Positions 1 to 8,469 of a DNA stretch of 33,746 bases are shown piece after piece; position 1 is the stretch's first letter; each line of letters begins with the position of its first letter. The translations under genes were made by a program, and so were the position numbers. Source of the stretch: Chrysochromulina tobinii (Eukaryota > Haptophyta > Prymnesiales > Chrysochromulinaceae); contig JWZX01002790.1 in assembly GCA_001275005.1 (NCBI GenBank), forward strand, positions 1-33,746, in the 5' to 3' direction. The notes below the pieces were generated by a model. That model did no database searches and was not told the DNA's origin. It saw only the letters and a list, made by a program, of their open reading frames with translations.

Positions 1-2165
1 GGAGAGGGGGGGTCGGTGGATGGGGGCGGGCTAGAAGCGGTCCACAGAGGCTCTCGAGGTGCGAACGGTAGTACTGCACGGGCGGCAGGCGAGAGTGACC
101 AGGGCGGAGGAGTCAGTTGGCCCATTGAACTGACCATGCCCCCAGCGCCGGTGCCGGCACACGTGCTCGTGCTCGCAGAAGGCGAGAGGCACGCCTCGAT
201 GCACGGGCGGGCGGGTCTCGCGGGGCGCCATGGCCGGAGTTCGACCGATGGGGTGAGGCTCGCGGGGAGAACCATCGCTGCGGCCCAGTCTCTGTGAATG
301 TGAACCGAACTGTGAATGTGAACCATCGCTGCGTCCCAGTCTCCCTCATTTGTCGAGCGCGCTAGCCTCTCGGCGACGGACGCGTCGGGCGAAGGCGAGT
401 CCTCTAGCCGCCGCTGTGGCGAGGGGTGAGGCGTCCTGTCTCGCGGGCTATGCTGGGCCGTGCGTGAGCCCGAGGAGACGCCCGAGGGGCTGCGTGGTGG
501 CGAGCTGGGTGTGAACGAGCGTTCACGAAGGGGCGAGCTCGGTGTGAACGGGAAGCTGGGCGTGAACGGGAAGCCGACCTCTTCCCTAAGTCTCACCGAG
601 TCTTCGAGCGACAGAGGGTTCGGCGAGGTTTCAATCTGGATGGAGAGCGGCCGACTGAGGGGCCGAATGAAGTGGCTTCGGGATGGCAGCAGCGGCACGC
701 GAGGCGAGGGTGGCGTGTAGGAGCGCGCGTCCGTTGGCGGCGTGTACAGCGCCTTGCGATCGACGAGGCTCGGCACGAACGGGCGGTCCGGTACCGGTAC
801 GATCATGAGTGGGCGCGAGAGTGGAGAGGGCGAGGTGGAGAGGCGTGTTGGTGGCTCATTCGGAGCCCGAGGCTGCGGCGGCGACAGCGGACGCGGCTCA
901 AAGTGACCTCGGAGCTCTGGCGGCAGCCCGATGAGGAGCCGGACGACCCCGGGCGGCGACCAAGGCGGCTTTGGGTCTTCGCCCTCGGGGCTCGTCGTCG
1001 GCGGCGGCAGCGGCGGCATCGGGCCGTCAAAGGGCGGGAAATGGTCGCCAAGCTCGGGCGAAGGATCCTTCCAAGGCGGTCGCTGGTCCTTCTCGGCATT
1101 GAGTCGCGCCCTCAGTTCGCGAGCGGACTCTCCGCGGAAGCCTCCGCCGCTGTCGAACAATCTCGAGGCCGTCAGGCGTGAGCTCGCACTCGGAGATTTC
1201 TCACGCGCCGGCGCGCCCGGTGATCCCGAGCGAGCCGGCGAAGAGCTCGCGCCTCGCTTGGATCGCTTGGCGCCTCGCTTGGAACCTGGGCGCGCGGGCG
1301 TACTCCCGTCCGCGTCCCCGCTGTCAGCCGGTTCTGGCTCGGGCTCGACTGATTTGATGTAAAACAGAGGCGCGGCCGCGGGGCTGTTTGGCCACCCCGA
1401 GGCACTTCGGGTCGCAAGTGGCCGGTCGTGGTGAAAGAACTGCCTGACCCGCGGCGGGCTGCCCGTCGAGATCCTAGCGAGTAACGTCCGAAGGAAGTCC
1501 GCGTACTCGCCGCTGTCGATGTTGGGGGTCCACACGTCGGCCATCTCGAAGATGCAGTCCATGAAGGCCTTGCGATCGAGCCCGCTCGCGCCCGAAGGGC
1601 AGTCGTCGGTCCACGACTCCTCGCCGCACTTTCGGGCATCCTTGTCGTCGTAATCACCCTCGACGAGCGCCCGGTACAGACTCCTTTGAAGGTCGATGTA
1701 AGGACCCTTTTGCAGCTCCTGCACGGGAGCGCTCGCACTGATGTACGATTTGCAGATCACCGCCCACCACCTCTCGAGCTCCGCCTCGACGGCAGGATGC
1801 ACACGCAGCAGCAGCCGCGCCTCCCACGCGCTCACCGTCTGCAGATTGGTGTCGCCTTGCAGGATGTATGAACTCGAGGAGTCACCGACTGGCTTGAGAT
1901 GCATGCCGGCGTTTTGCCGCGCTCTCTCTCGAAGCTCCCGCTCCGCAATCCCTTCCATGTGGGGGTCTCGGTGCTCAGTTGTCTGTCCCGGAGCCCTCAT
2001 GTCTGAGAGGGCCCACTTGTCTTTACCCGGAGGGTTGAAGAACAACATCGCCGCACGGCGCTTGAGTCGGACCATCTGGATCGCCTTGCGGAGAGAGAAG
2101 CGCGCGTTCTTGAATCCGCTTTTCGGCACGGGATGCTCTCGCACGTGAGGTGGCTCCGCGATCAT
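1..2165 (-). CDS. Unrecognised protein, 5' part only; runs off the left edge
   Basis: Reading the minus strand from the ATG at 2165-2163, the frame stays open for 721 codons to base 1 with no stop, so the gene continues outside the window. An in-frame TGA lies just upstream (about 2203), so this ATG is the first available unless an intron precedes it. Residues 1-60 are basic (FKNARFSLRKAIQMVRLKRR). Residues about 95-260 form an ordered, helix-rich domain with WEARLLLRVHP, ELERWW, LYRALVEGDYDDKDA and FMDCIFEMADVWT; the acidic DYDDKDA loop between helices resembles an EF-hand-like calcium loop, but I cannot confirm one. From about residue 290 on, the chain is Ser/Pro/Arg-rich and probably disordered, with short repeats (FTPS units; DWxAAMV twice, 17 codons apart). 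I do not recognise the family. The frame is real by its length and by the contrast between an ordered domain and a low-complexity tail. Confidence 0.72.
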   Translation of the reverse strand, partial: MIAEPPHVREHPVPKSGFKNARFSLRKAIQMVRLKRRAAMLFFNPPGKDKWALSDMRAPGQTTEHRDPHMEGIAERELRERARQNAGMHLKPVGDSSSSYILQGDTNLQTVSAWEARLLLRVHPAVEAELERWWAVICKSYISASAPVQELQKGPYIDLQRSLYRALVEGDYDDKDARKCGEESWTDDCPSGASGLDRKAFMDCIFEMADVWTPNIDSGEYADFLRTLLARISTGSPPRVRQFFHHDRPLATRSASGWPNSPAAAPLFYIKSVEPEPEPADSGDADGSTPARPGSKRGAKRSKRGASSSPARSGSPGAPAREKSPSASSRLTASRLFDSGGGFRGESARELRARLNAEKDQRPPWKDPSPELGDHFPPFDGPMPPLPPPTTSPEGEDPKPPWSPPGVVRLLIGLPPELRGHFEPRPLSPPQPRAPNEPPTRLSTSPSPLSRPLMIVPVPDRPFVPSLVDRKALYTPPTDARSYTPPSPRVPLLPSRSHFIRPLSRPLSIQIETSPNPLSLEDSVRLREEVGFPFTPSFPFTPSSPLRERSFTPSSPPRSPSGVSSGSRTAQHSPRDRTPHPSPQRRLEDSPSPDASVAERLARSTNEGDWDAAMVHIHSSVHIHRDWAAAMVLPASLTPSVELRPWRPARPARPCIEACLSPSASTSTCAGTGAGGMVSSMGQLTPPPWSLSPAARAVLPFAPREPLWTASSPPPSTDPPS

Positions 2166-2387
2166 TGCGGCTGATCTTGGAGGCGAGAGTCTCGTAGGAA
2201 TTCAGCGCAGCATTTCTGTTTCGAGGCGCTGCTTTCTGTTTCACCTGAGAGACGATCCGAACTTGACTTTAATTGCATGCGCAGCGAACAACTCGACCTG
2301 GCTCCTGGGGTCAGTTACGGTACCCGGTCCAACAGCTACAACACTCCCCACATATCGCGCGGTTGGAAATAAAATAGGTTCACGTGT

Positions 2388-4012
2388 TTACGTGTACACT
2401 GTCTGCATGGTGCCTGTACATGGGAACGCCGGATTCCTGGGTTGCGCCGCGCAGACGCAGAGCGCGTCGTGCTGCATCAGGTTGGCACAGACGGCCGCAA
2501 CGGCCGTCTCGAGGCGGTGGGCCCAGGGCACAAAGGACGCGAAGCGCAGGCGGACGGCCTGCTCGGCGGCGGCAACCAGAGAGCTCTCATTGCGAATATC
2601 GAAATTGTACACATATGGCGGGCCGAGTGACGCAAGGGGACGGTGCTGGGGCAGACCGAAGGGGGCATATGCATGCCTTGGGGCCTGGCCGGGCGGCTCG
2701 AGGTCAGCATGCCTGGCCGGGCGGCCAAGGTCAGCCTTGGCAAAGTACCTGCGTTGTACCTTGAAAGCTGAGGAGGGTAATAGGCACGGCTTGCCAGGCC
2801 CCCCACAGCTGCTCTGCTTGCGAAGAGTTTGGAGCTGTTCCGCTTCAATCTCGTCCGAATAGACAATAGGCACCTGCCAGGTCGAAAGCGGGGCCGTGCA
2901 CACTCAAGATTCAGTCAAGATTCAGTCAAGAGCCACATGTGTAACATGTGAGCACGCGCGCACGAAGTGTGGCCCACAGCTGGCTTCAAGCTGGGAGGTG
3001 TGTGCATGATATGTGCATGATATGTGCATGAGGGTTACATGAGGGTGAAGGGGGGGTTCCATGAGGGTGAAGGGGGGATGCAGGGAGCTCTCCACCACAA
3101 GGCAGAGTGTAACCCAAGGGATACCCAAGGGAGGCAACTCCGCCACGATGCGGTGCGGTGCGGATGGCGTGAGTAGCGCACGATCGGATTGAGGAAGGCC
3201 GCCCCATTGGCCAGGGCCTCGAGAGCTGAGGGGCCGTCAGGGGGCGCCCCAACGCCAATGACGAAGGCCATCTGCCTCATGAGCTTGGCAAATTCGGGTG
3301 GCGTGAGGATCCCATGTTGGACACGCCTTCCGAACGGCCTCGAGCTGAACATGAGGGTCTTCGTGCAGCTGTGTGAGACGTGAACTTCGAAGCCTGCCAA
3401 GTTGAGAGCCGCGAGCATATTCGACACTCCATGGCCTGCCATGTAGTCGCACTGCTTGCCAAGAAGAAAGCCCGCACGAGGGCGAGCGGTCGTCGTCGAG
3501 ATGGGCGGCAGCGTGATGAGAGAATGCGGAAAGATGGGCACTGGCGTATTGATGCTGGCAATGTATGGCGTGAGGATGCTGCGTTCATCAAAACCGAGCC
3601 GGGGTGCGAGGAGCGGGTTGAGATGCACTGGCCAGTAGTAGAAAAATCTTGTACGGCACAAGATGCTGCTGTCTTTCAGCGCAGGGATTTGCACAAGAGG
3701 CTTGATCACGCCGCCGCGGCGTTCGGTGAGGAGCATGTGGGTATCCACGGCGTCAATGATGATACGGTGATAGCCCGGTAGCTGACGGTCGGCATCAGAC
3801 GGATATGATTCCTTGTACATGCGGACCGTCCTGTTGAAGATGTGTCTGAGCACGTAGTCGACGCCGGCTCCCCAATACGCCTCACCGCCGTTATAGCCTG
3901 AACCACTTTGGTACGACTCCCAAGAGCTAAATCGCGAGCCGAAGAAGGCCACTGTGCCATCGCCCGCGCCGAGGGGTAGCCCACACTGCATGTGATCTCG
4001 AGGAACCGACAT
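2388..4012 (-). CDS. MGAT5: GT18/MGAT5-like alpha-1,6-mannosylglycoprotein beta-1,6-N-acetylglucosaminyltransferase, split by an intron
   Basis: The family adds a beta-1,6 GlcNAc branch to N-glycans in the Golgi. Exon A (4012 to about 3182) holds the family signature VQHGILTPPEF, then FVIGVGAPPDGPSALEALANG and FLNP, which match the UDP-GlcNAc-binding C-terminal half of MGAT5. Exon B (about 2690 to 2388) resumes with PPYVYNFDIRNESSLVAAAEQA, FVPW and HDALC, aligning with the family's PHVWTVD...PYLPYE...QDFC stretch. The coding frame changes between the exons, so an intron of roughly 450-540 bp is needed. The donor may be GTGCGC at 3181. Possible acceptors are the CAG ending at 2646 or AGs slightly further upstream, near 2670. 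The spliced protein is shorter than animal MGAT5. No signal anchor is visible: the first ATG (4012) is followed by a soluble-looking sequence, so an upstream exon is probably missing. The family is well supported; exon ends are not. A decayed gene is possible. Confidence 0.7.
2700..3181 (-). other. Repeat-bearing intron of the MGAT5-like gene
   Basis: The interval between the two recognisable GT18 exons lacks family similarity and is full of short direct repeats: a 12-bp unit around TCAAGATTCAG near 2903-2931, an 11-bp ATGTGCATGAT unit about three times at 3001-3030, a 22-bp unit containing ATGAGGGTGAAGG at 3039-3078, and a 28-bp direct repeat containing TGGCCGGGCGGC at about 2686-2725 next to the presumed acceptor. 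It is several times longer than the 68-104 bp introns of the gene at 30206-33688. Exact ends are uncertain. Confidence 0.45.
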
Positions 4013-4135
4013 TTCACGAAACACAGATGCTCATTCGAAAGGGTTCACGGAATGAGCTCGCTCCGTGTGACGTAACGCAGCGCACACAAATGCATGCAGC
4101 TTTGCGAAACTGCGGTCGCTTGTGCAGATCTGTGA

Positions 4136-5827
4136 CGCTCACAAACCCACTCACACGCGATTCCGCCAGCGAAGCGCAAGGCCAAGGCGGCCTACATCGC
4201 CCCCTCAAGCACTCCTAGCATCGCTGCCGTCGAGATTCTTCTCTCGCGCTGCACCCGCTCCACACTGGAGGCAATCTTGGTCGAGGCAGTCAGCACTGGC
4301 CGAGTGACACTCGAGCGCATCCAGGCAGCGCTTCCGGAGAACAAGCAGACGGCGATCATCCAGCGCCCGCAGATCTGCCAAGGCCGGGTCCGGGAAGGTA
4401 CCGGATACTTCGACGAGCTCGATGATGAGCTGCTCCACAAGATCCTCTCCAACGTCAAGTCGACCGCGACGATGCTCACCTGTGCGCTCGCTGTGTGCAA
4501 GGCGTGGCGTGACTCACTCAAGAGCTCGGCGCTCTTCTCGCGCATCGGTCTTTGGACCAGCCGATACGGGTCGGGGAGCGCAACCGATGGCGTGCACATC
4601 TCGTCGGGGAACGTTCTGCGCCTTGTCGACTGGCTGCCTGATGTGACGGCGGTGCACACGCTCGCCCTCGACACCGGAGACAAACACATCTCTCTCGACC
4701 CGAATGTGGTCAAGAAGGCTCTGTCTCGCTTCACGGGCCTCACCTCCCTCTCGCTGAACGGCAAAAAGATCTCGGCCGCCGTGCTCGCAGCCGTCGCAAA
4801 GCAGCCCTATGTCGCCAATCTCGCCAGTTTCGAGCTCGGCGGCGGATGCGCGGCGAAAGCCACCGCCGCCCTGCCGCTTCTGAGCCTGGCATCGCGGCTC
4901 GAGACGCTTCAGATCGACAACGAATCTGCAACCTTCGTCCTGCGCAGCCTCGCCAACGCTTGGCGCGAGAAACGTGGTGGAGCTGCTCAGCCGCTCCTTC
5001 GCTCTCTCAAGTTCGTGGGCTGGAGCTCGATGAGCAAATCCATCTGTCCCAAACTCTTCTGCGAGCTGTCCGAGCTCTTCCCCGAGCTCGAAGAGCTCCA
5101 CACGGCCTTTTCTCTCAGCTCTACATGCCTCTCGGTAACCAGCGCACATGCCGCCCGCCCGTGCCTGCGTCTGCGTCGCCTGTGCCTTGACTCGCTCGTC
5201 TGCGTCTATGGCTCTGTGCACCTGAGCACTACCGCGTGCGGCAATGTGCTGCGCACCATCTTCGCGGCCGCTGCGAATGTCGAGGTGCTGACCATCCGCC
5301 ATGGCGTGATGTACGTGAGCGGGAAGGATCGCAAGCAAGGCAAGCGTATCGCCCCGTTTCCCGGGGTCGACGGTGCCCTCTCCGAGCTACCAGCTTCGCT
5401 CATCTCCTTCACACTCTCCCAGATCAGCCTCCTGAGCACCGATCTCGATCTGCATCCCGGGCTGCCAAAGCTCAAGCACCTGTGCTTCGGCCAGGCGTGC
5501 GGCGACGGCGGCCTCGAGCTCGCGCTGGAGCTCGCAGCCGACGCGGCCAAGTGTCCGAAGCTCACGCGCGCTGGTATCTTCGTCGACGCACAAGGCCTGA
5601 GCACGACGACGTTGCTTGCGGCGGGCCTCACGGACGAGGAAGCACGGACGAGACAATCAGGAGGATATCTTCCGATCTGTCTCGACCCAGCGGTGCGTAT
5701 GCGCCGAGCCGAGCAGGCCGTGGCTGCGCAGAAGGCGCGGCAGCCAGTGTGCTCGGGAGAGTCAGAGGACGAGTCGCACATGGACGAAGATAAGGACGAG
5801 GAGGCTGGCTCGCCACGAGAGGACTGA
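4136..5827 (+). CDS. F-box protein with leucine-rich C-terminal region; start codon not found
   Basis: F-box proteins dock substrates onto SCF ubiquitin ligases through Skp1. The F-box lies at about 4406-4525: FDELDDELLHKIL, then a Leu/Ala helix and CKAWRDSL, the usual LPxELLxxIL...CKxWRxL pattern. The rest (about 430 residues) alternates Leu-rich helices and strands (LTSLSLNGKKI, LRSLKFVGW, LRLRRLCLDSL, LKHLCFGQACGDGG), which suggests irregular leucine-rich repeats. The tail is acidic (EDESHMDEDKDEEAG). The frame is open from 4136, and the stretch before the F-box (AAVEILLSRCTRSTLEAILVE) looks coding, yet no in-frame ATG precedes the F-box; the first falls inside it. I infer a short upstream 5' exon or a sequence error near 4094-4135, where an ATG at 4094 is in the same frame but is cut off by TGA at 4133. 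The gap to the divergent MGAT5-like gene is small, so the two probably share a promoter region. Confidence 0.75.
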   Translation, partial: RSQTHSHAIPPAKRKAKAAYIAPSSTPSIAAVEILLSRCTRSTLEAILVEAVSTGRVTLERIQAALPENKQTAIIQRPQICQGRVREGTGYFDELDDELLHKILSNVKSTATMLTCALAVCKAWRDSLKSSALFSRIGLWTSRYGSGSATDGVHISSGNVLRLVDWLPDVTAVHTLALDTGDKHISLDPNVVKKALSRFTGLTSLSLNGKKISAAVLAAVAKQPYVANLASFELGGGCAAKATAALPLLSLASRLETLQIDNESATFVLRSLANAWREKRGGAAQPLLRSLKFVGWSSMSKSICPKLFCELSELFPELEELHTAFSLSSTCLSVTSAHAARPCLRLRRLCLDSLVCVYGSVHLSTTACGNVLRTIFAAAANVEVLTIRHGVMYVSGKDRKQGKRIAPFPGVDGALSELPASLISFTLSQISLLSTDLDLHPGLPKLKHLCFGQACGDGGLELALELAADAAKCPKLTRAGIFVDAQGLSTTTLLAAGLTDEEARTRQSGGYLPICLDPAVRMRRAEQAVAAQKARQPVCSGESEDESHMDEDKDEEAGSPRED

Positions 5828-6474
5828 CCTCCGAGGCCGGGGGAGCCGATAACGAGAAGAAGAAGGCCCCTGCTGTGCTGAATCCGTAGATTCCTACGGA
5901 GGAGATACGGAGGAGATGCGTCCGTAGGCCAAGGTGCCTGAGGGCCCTCCGCTCACTCGGAGGAGGACGCGGTGCACGGACGGACGGTGTGGTCGATGCA
6001 GCGGTGTGTGTGGTGGGACGCAGTGGGGGATCTTCAAGTGCAAAATGGAACTGCGCGAATCTGCCGTGAAGTGAGAGCGAGAAGGCGCGCGCAAAAGATA
6101 GCTGCTGGCTCCCCTGGCTGTTTGTCGCCGTGTGGCCGGATGTCGTACGTTTGTGCAGTTTGTGTACGCGTCCGCTTGGCGCTTGGTACAAAACGAACAA
6201 ACTGTGTTCTTAAGCCGGAGCTGGAGCTCCGAGGGACCTCTCTAAGTCTTTCCTCTCGACCGGCAGCTCGGTGACCGGTCTGGCGTCTGGCGGTGCGGTG
6301 TAGTATCATCAAACTAACTGGGCGATCAGACCGTGGTCCTCAAATGTAACACGCCAATTCAAATGTACAGTTCGCCAACTAGCAGTTGAACTCCGGAACA
6401 GCTCCGCGGTGAAGCACATATCATTCGCGGCACAGCAGAGCTGACTTCATGAGAACACCGCCCTTTGGCGCTTT
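5828..6474. other. Intergenic region between convergent genes
   Basis: Open frames here have the composition of chance frames and match nothing I know. A small inverted repeat (TCCGTA, six-base loop, TACGGA) lies at about 5885-5902, followed by further CCGTAGG/GGAGGAGA copies up to 5930; it could mark the 3' end of the F-box transcript. I see nothing else. Confidence 0.4.
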
Positions 6475-7161
6475 CTACTTCGACCTCGTCGTCCTCGTCG
6501 TACCCTCGTCGTTGTCCTGCTCAGCCAGGTCAGCCTCTGGTTCATGCTGGCCTTCCTTGGAGGAGTGACGGTCCTCGAGAAAGCCTACCTTCCGCCTGCT
6601 GTGAACCGGGGGCTGAGCTTCTCTCGGCATCCATTGAAGCACTTCCTCACGCGCGTTCCGTAGATCTATTTGCATCTTTCGTTGCGCGTCTGCTGCTAAG
6701 CGCTCATGTTCTTCGCGAAGTGCCCTTTCCTTTGCTGCTCCAGCGGCAGCCTTTTCTGCTGCGGCGCGCTTCAACGCTGCTCGTCGTTCACCCGCCGCTT
6801 CACGTTCAGCGAGCTTAGCACGCTGGGTTACTGTGACATATTTCGGCGCCTCTTCCCAGCCAGGTGGCTGCTTCTCGAAGAACCTGTCGAGCTTCGCGAG
6901 GGCCAGTCCTGGCTGGTGGCACCGCGGGGATACGCGAAAGCCAAAATCGCCGCCGCCGGTCCGCGGATCCACAGCAGTCTCGGCGCATGAACGGCCGGTA
7001 CCGAACCATGACGCTTCACGCCGGCCGTCGCGCCGCGGTAAGCGTGCGGTCATTGGGTGCACCCGTGAAGGAGACGCCCAAAACAGCTTGCGATCCGATT
7101 TCAATTCCATGCGCGAGAGACCTTCTTGGTCGACATTGACGTTCATCTTGGTCACCAGCAT
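6475..7161 (-). CDS. Unknown coiled-coil protein
   Basis: This is a 228-residue frame starting at the ATG at 7161 (a second ATG at 7146 would remove five residues). Residues about 35-90 contain Arg/Gly/Trp-rich sequence (ASWFGTGRSC, GGGDFGFRVSP) ending in LDRFFEKQPPGWEEAPKYV. Residues about 95-165 form a charged Ala/Glu/Arg/Lys coiled coil (LAEREAAGERRAALKRAAAEKAA, shown in part). The C-terminus is Glu/Asp/Arg-rich and probably disordered, ending in TTRTTRSK. I do not recognise the family. The coding call rests on the coil's regular heptad-like composition, an uninterrupted frame and no competing frame on the other strand. It is transcribed away from the sirtuin gene, across a 360-bp gap. Confidence 0.5.
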   Translation of the reverse strand: MLVTKMNVNVDQEGLSRMELKSDRKLFWASPSRVHPMTARLPRRDGRREASWFGTGRSCAETAVDPRTGGGDFGFRVSPRCHQPGLALAKLDRFFEKQPPGWEEAPKYVTVTQRAKLAEREAAGERRAALKRAAAEKAAAGAAKERALREEHERLAADAQRKMQIDLRNAREEVLQWMPREAQPPVHSRRKVGFLEDRHSSKEGQHEPEADLAEQDNDEGTTRTTRSK

Positions 7162-7521
7162 TTTCCAACAAAAGGAGAGACTGTCAAGACTGCAGGCGAA
7201 CAAACAGAAACGGAAAAATTATGCATGCGGCCAGCAATGCATTGTACTTGACGGGACGAACACCGTCCGATCTGACAAATCTGAGCGAGAATTTGTTCAG
7301 TCTAATGTGAAACGTGTGGTGTGCGGATTGCGTTGTACGTGTTGGTGTGTTGTGAATGGGCTGTTTCTAAGCTCTCCGCCTGCATGTGTCTCATTTTGAG
7401 AGTCCTGTATTGCTGCTCAATTGGTGCCGTTCACGTGTTGAGTGATTCATAATGAATGAATTCATTATGAAACGGTAATGAAGAAGTCGCAGCCCATGGC
7501 AGGCATTCGGGCGTCCTGTGG
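7162..7521. promoter_or_regulatory. Divergent intergenic/promoter region of the coiled-coil and sirtuin genes
   Basis: The coiled-coil gene (minus) and the sirtuin gene (plus) are transcribed away from each other from these 360 bases, so both promoters should lie here. The region is much richer in A/T than its flanks and holds the inverted repeat at 7446-7471. Confidence 0.5.
7446..7471. promoter_or_regulatory. AT-rich inverted repeat upstream of the sirtuin gene
   Basis: Two perfect 12-base arms (TTCATAATGAAT and ATTCATTATGAA) flank a two-base centre (GA). The element lies 50 bases before the sirtuin ATG. The symmetry fits a dimeric DNA-binding protein site or a cruciform; which one is unknown. 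Confidence 0.5.
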
Positions 7522-8469
7522 ATGTCGGGCGGATACGCTGATCGGCTGAAGCACTACCCCAACAAGGGCGTGTGTGGGCTGCCGGAGAGGTTGGACAATG
7601 ACCGCACGCTCCGGACGAAGCTCGAGGCTCTTGTGAAGCGCGTGCGGGAGGCTAAACACCTTGTGGTGTTCACGGGCGCAGGCATCTCGACGGCGGCGGG
7701 CATCCCGGATTTTCGTGGACCTTCGGGGATTTGGACGAAGCAGCAAGCCAAAGATAAGGAAGCGAAGCAGCAGGCCAAGGCAAAGGTCTCTGCGAATCGC
7801 AGTGCAAAGAAGCGCGGCCGAGAGGAGGAGCTGGAGGCGGCAGTGGTGGGAGCTGCGGACATCGCGAGCGAAGTGAAGTCGGAGTCGGACGCGGGCGGCA
7901 GCGCGAGCGGGACGGCGCAGGGAGCCATCGACTTTTCTTCCGCGCAGCCCACGTACACGCATCGCGCGCTCGTGGAGCTCTCGAAGCGCGGCCACCTTAA
8001 GTTCCTCGTGACCCAAAACGTGGATGGCCTCGACCAGCGCGCAGGTCACCCTCGGGACAAGATGGCGGTACTGCACGGGTGCATCTTCGAGGAGAAGTGC
8101 GCAAAGTGCGGCCACATCCAGCTGCGCGACACGCCCGTCGATACCATCTCCTTCAAGCCCACGGGCAGCCGCTGTCCCCAATGCGCTGGAGTCATGCGCG
8201 ACACTCTACTGGATTGGGAGGACCCTTTGCCTGAGGACGAGCTGGCTCTCTCCGAGGCGCACTGCGAGCAGTCAGACCTGGTGCTCGCGCTGGGCACGTC
8301 GCTGCGCATCGAGCCTGCTGGCTCGTTGCCGTGCCTCGCCAAGAGCTTCATTCTCGTCAACCTGCAGCAGACGCCTAAGGACAACCAGGCAAGCCTCATC
8401 GTGCGCGCACCGGTGGACATGGTGATGCGAGCGGTGATGAGTGATGGCTTCGGTATCGGCAACTTCTGA
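7522..8469 (+). CDS. SIRT6: SIRT6-type NAD-dependent protein deacylase (class IV sirtuin)
   Basis: The protein has 315 residues, starting at ATG 7522. SIRT6-type sirtuins remove acyl groups from lysines (histone H3 in animals) using NAD, mainly in the nucleus. The N-terminus (YADRLKHYPNKGVCGLPE) is typical of SIRT6/7. The NAD-binding fold has TGAGISTAAGIPDFRGPSGIW at about 51-71 and QNVD at 165-168. The catalytic histidine is H185 in LHG. Zinc ligands are C193, C196, C218 and C221. RDTLLDWED and GTSLRIEPAG follow, and NLQQTPKD near the end is the SIRT6-style cofactor segment. Residues about 73-135 are an insertion absent from animal SIRT6, rich in Lys/Gln and then Glu/Ser (KKRGREEE), possibly a nuclear localisation or regulatory linker. 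The long C-terminal extension of animal SIRT6 is missing. No intron is needed. Confidence 0.93.
   Translation: MSGGYADRLKHYPNKGVCGLPERLDNDRTLRTKLEALVKRVREAKHLVVFTGAGISTAAGIPDFRGPSGIWTKQQAKDKEAKQQAKAKVSANRSAKKRGREEELEAAVVGAADIASEVKSESDAGGSASGTAQGAIDFSSAQPTYTHRALVELSKRGHLKFLVTQNVDGLDQRAGHPRDKMAVLHGCIFEEKCAKCGHIQLRDTPVDTISFKPTGSRCPQCAGVMRDTLLDWEDPLPEDELALSEAHCEQSDLVLALGTSLRIEPAGSLPCLAKSFILVNLQQTPKDNQASLIVRAPVDMVMRAVMSDGFGIGNF

Noticed and set aside
672-1738. Several Arg-rich frames on both strands near the left edge
   Set aside because: All overlap the longer stop-free minus-strand frame, which has an ordered domain and is the better explanation.
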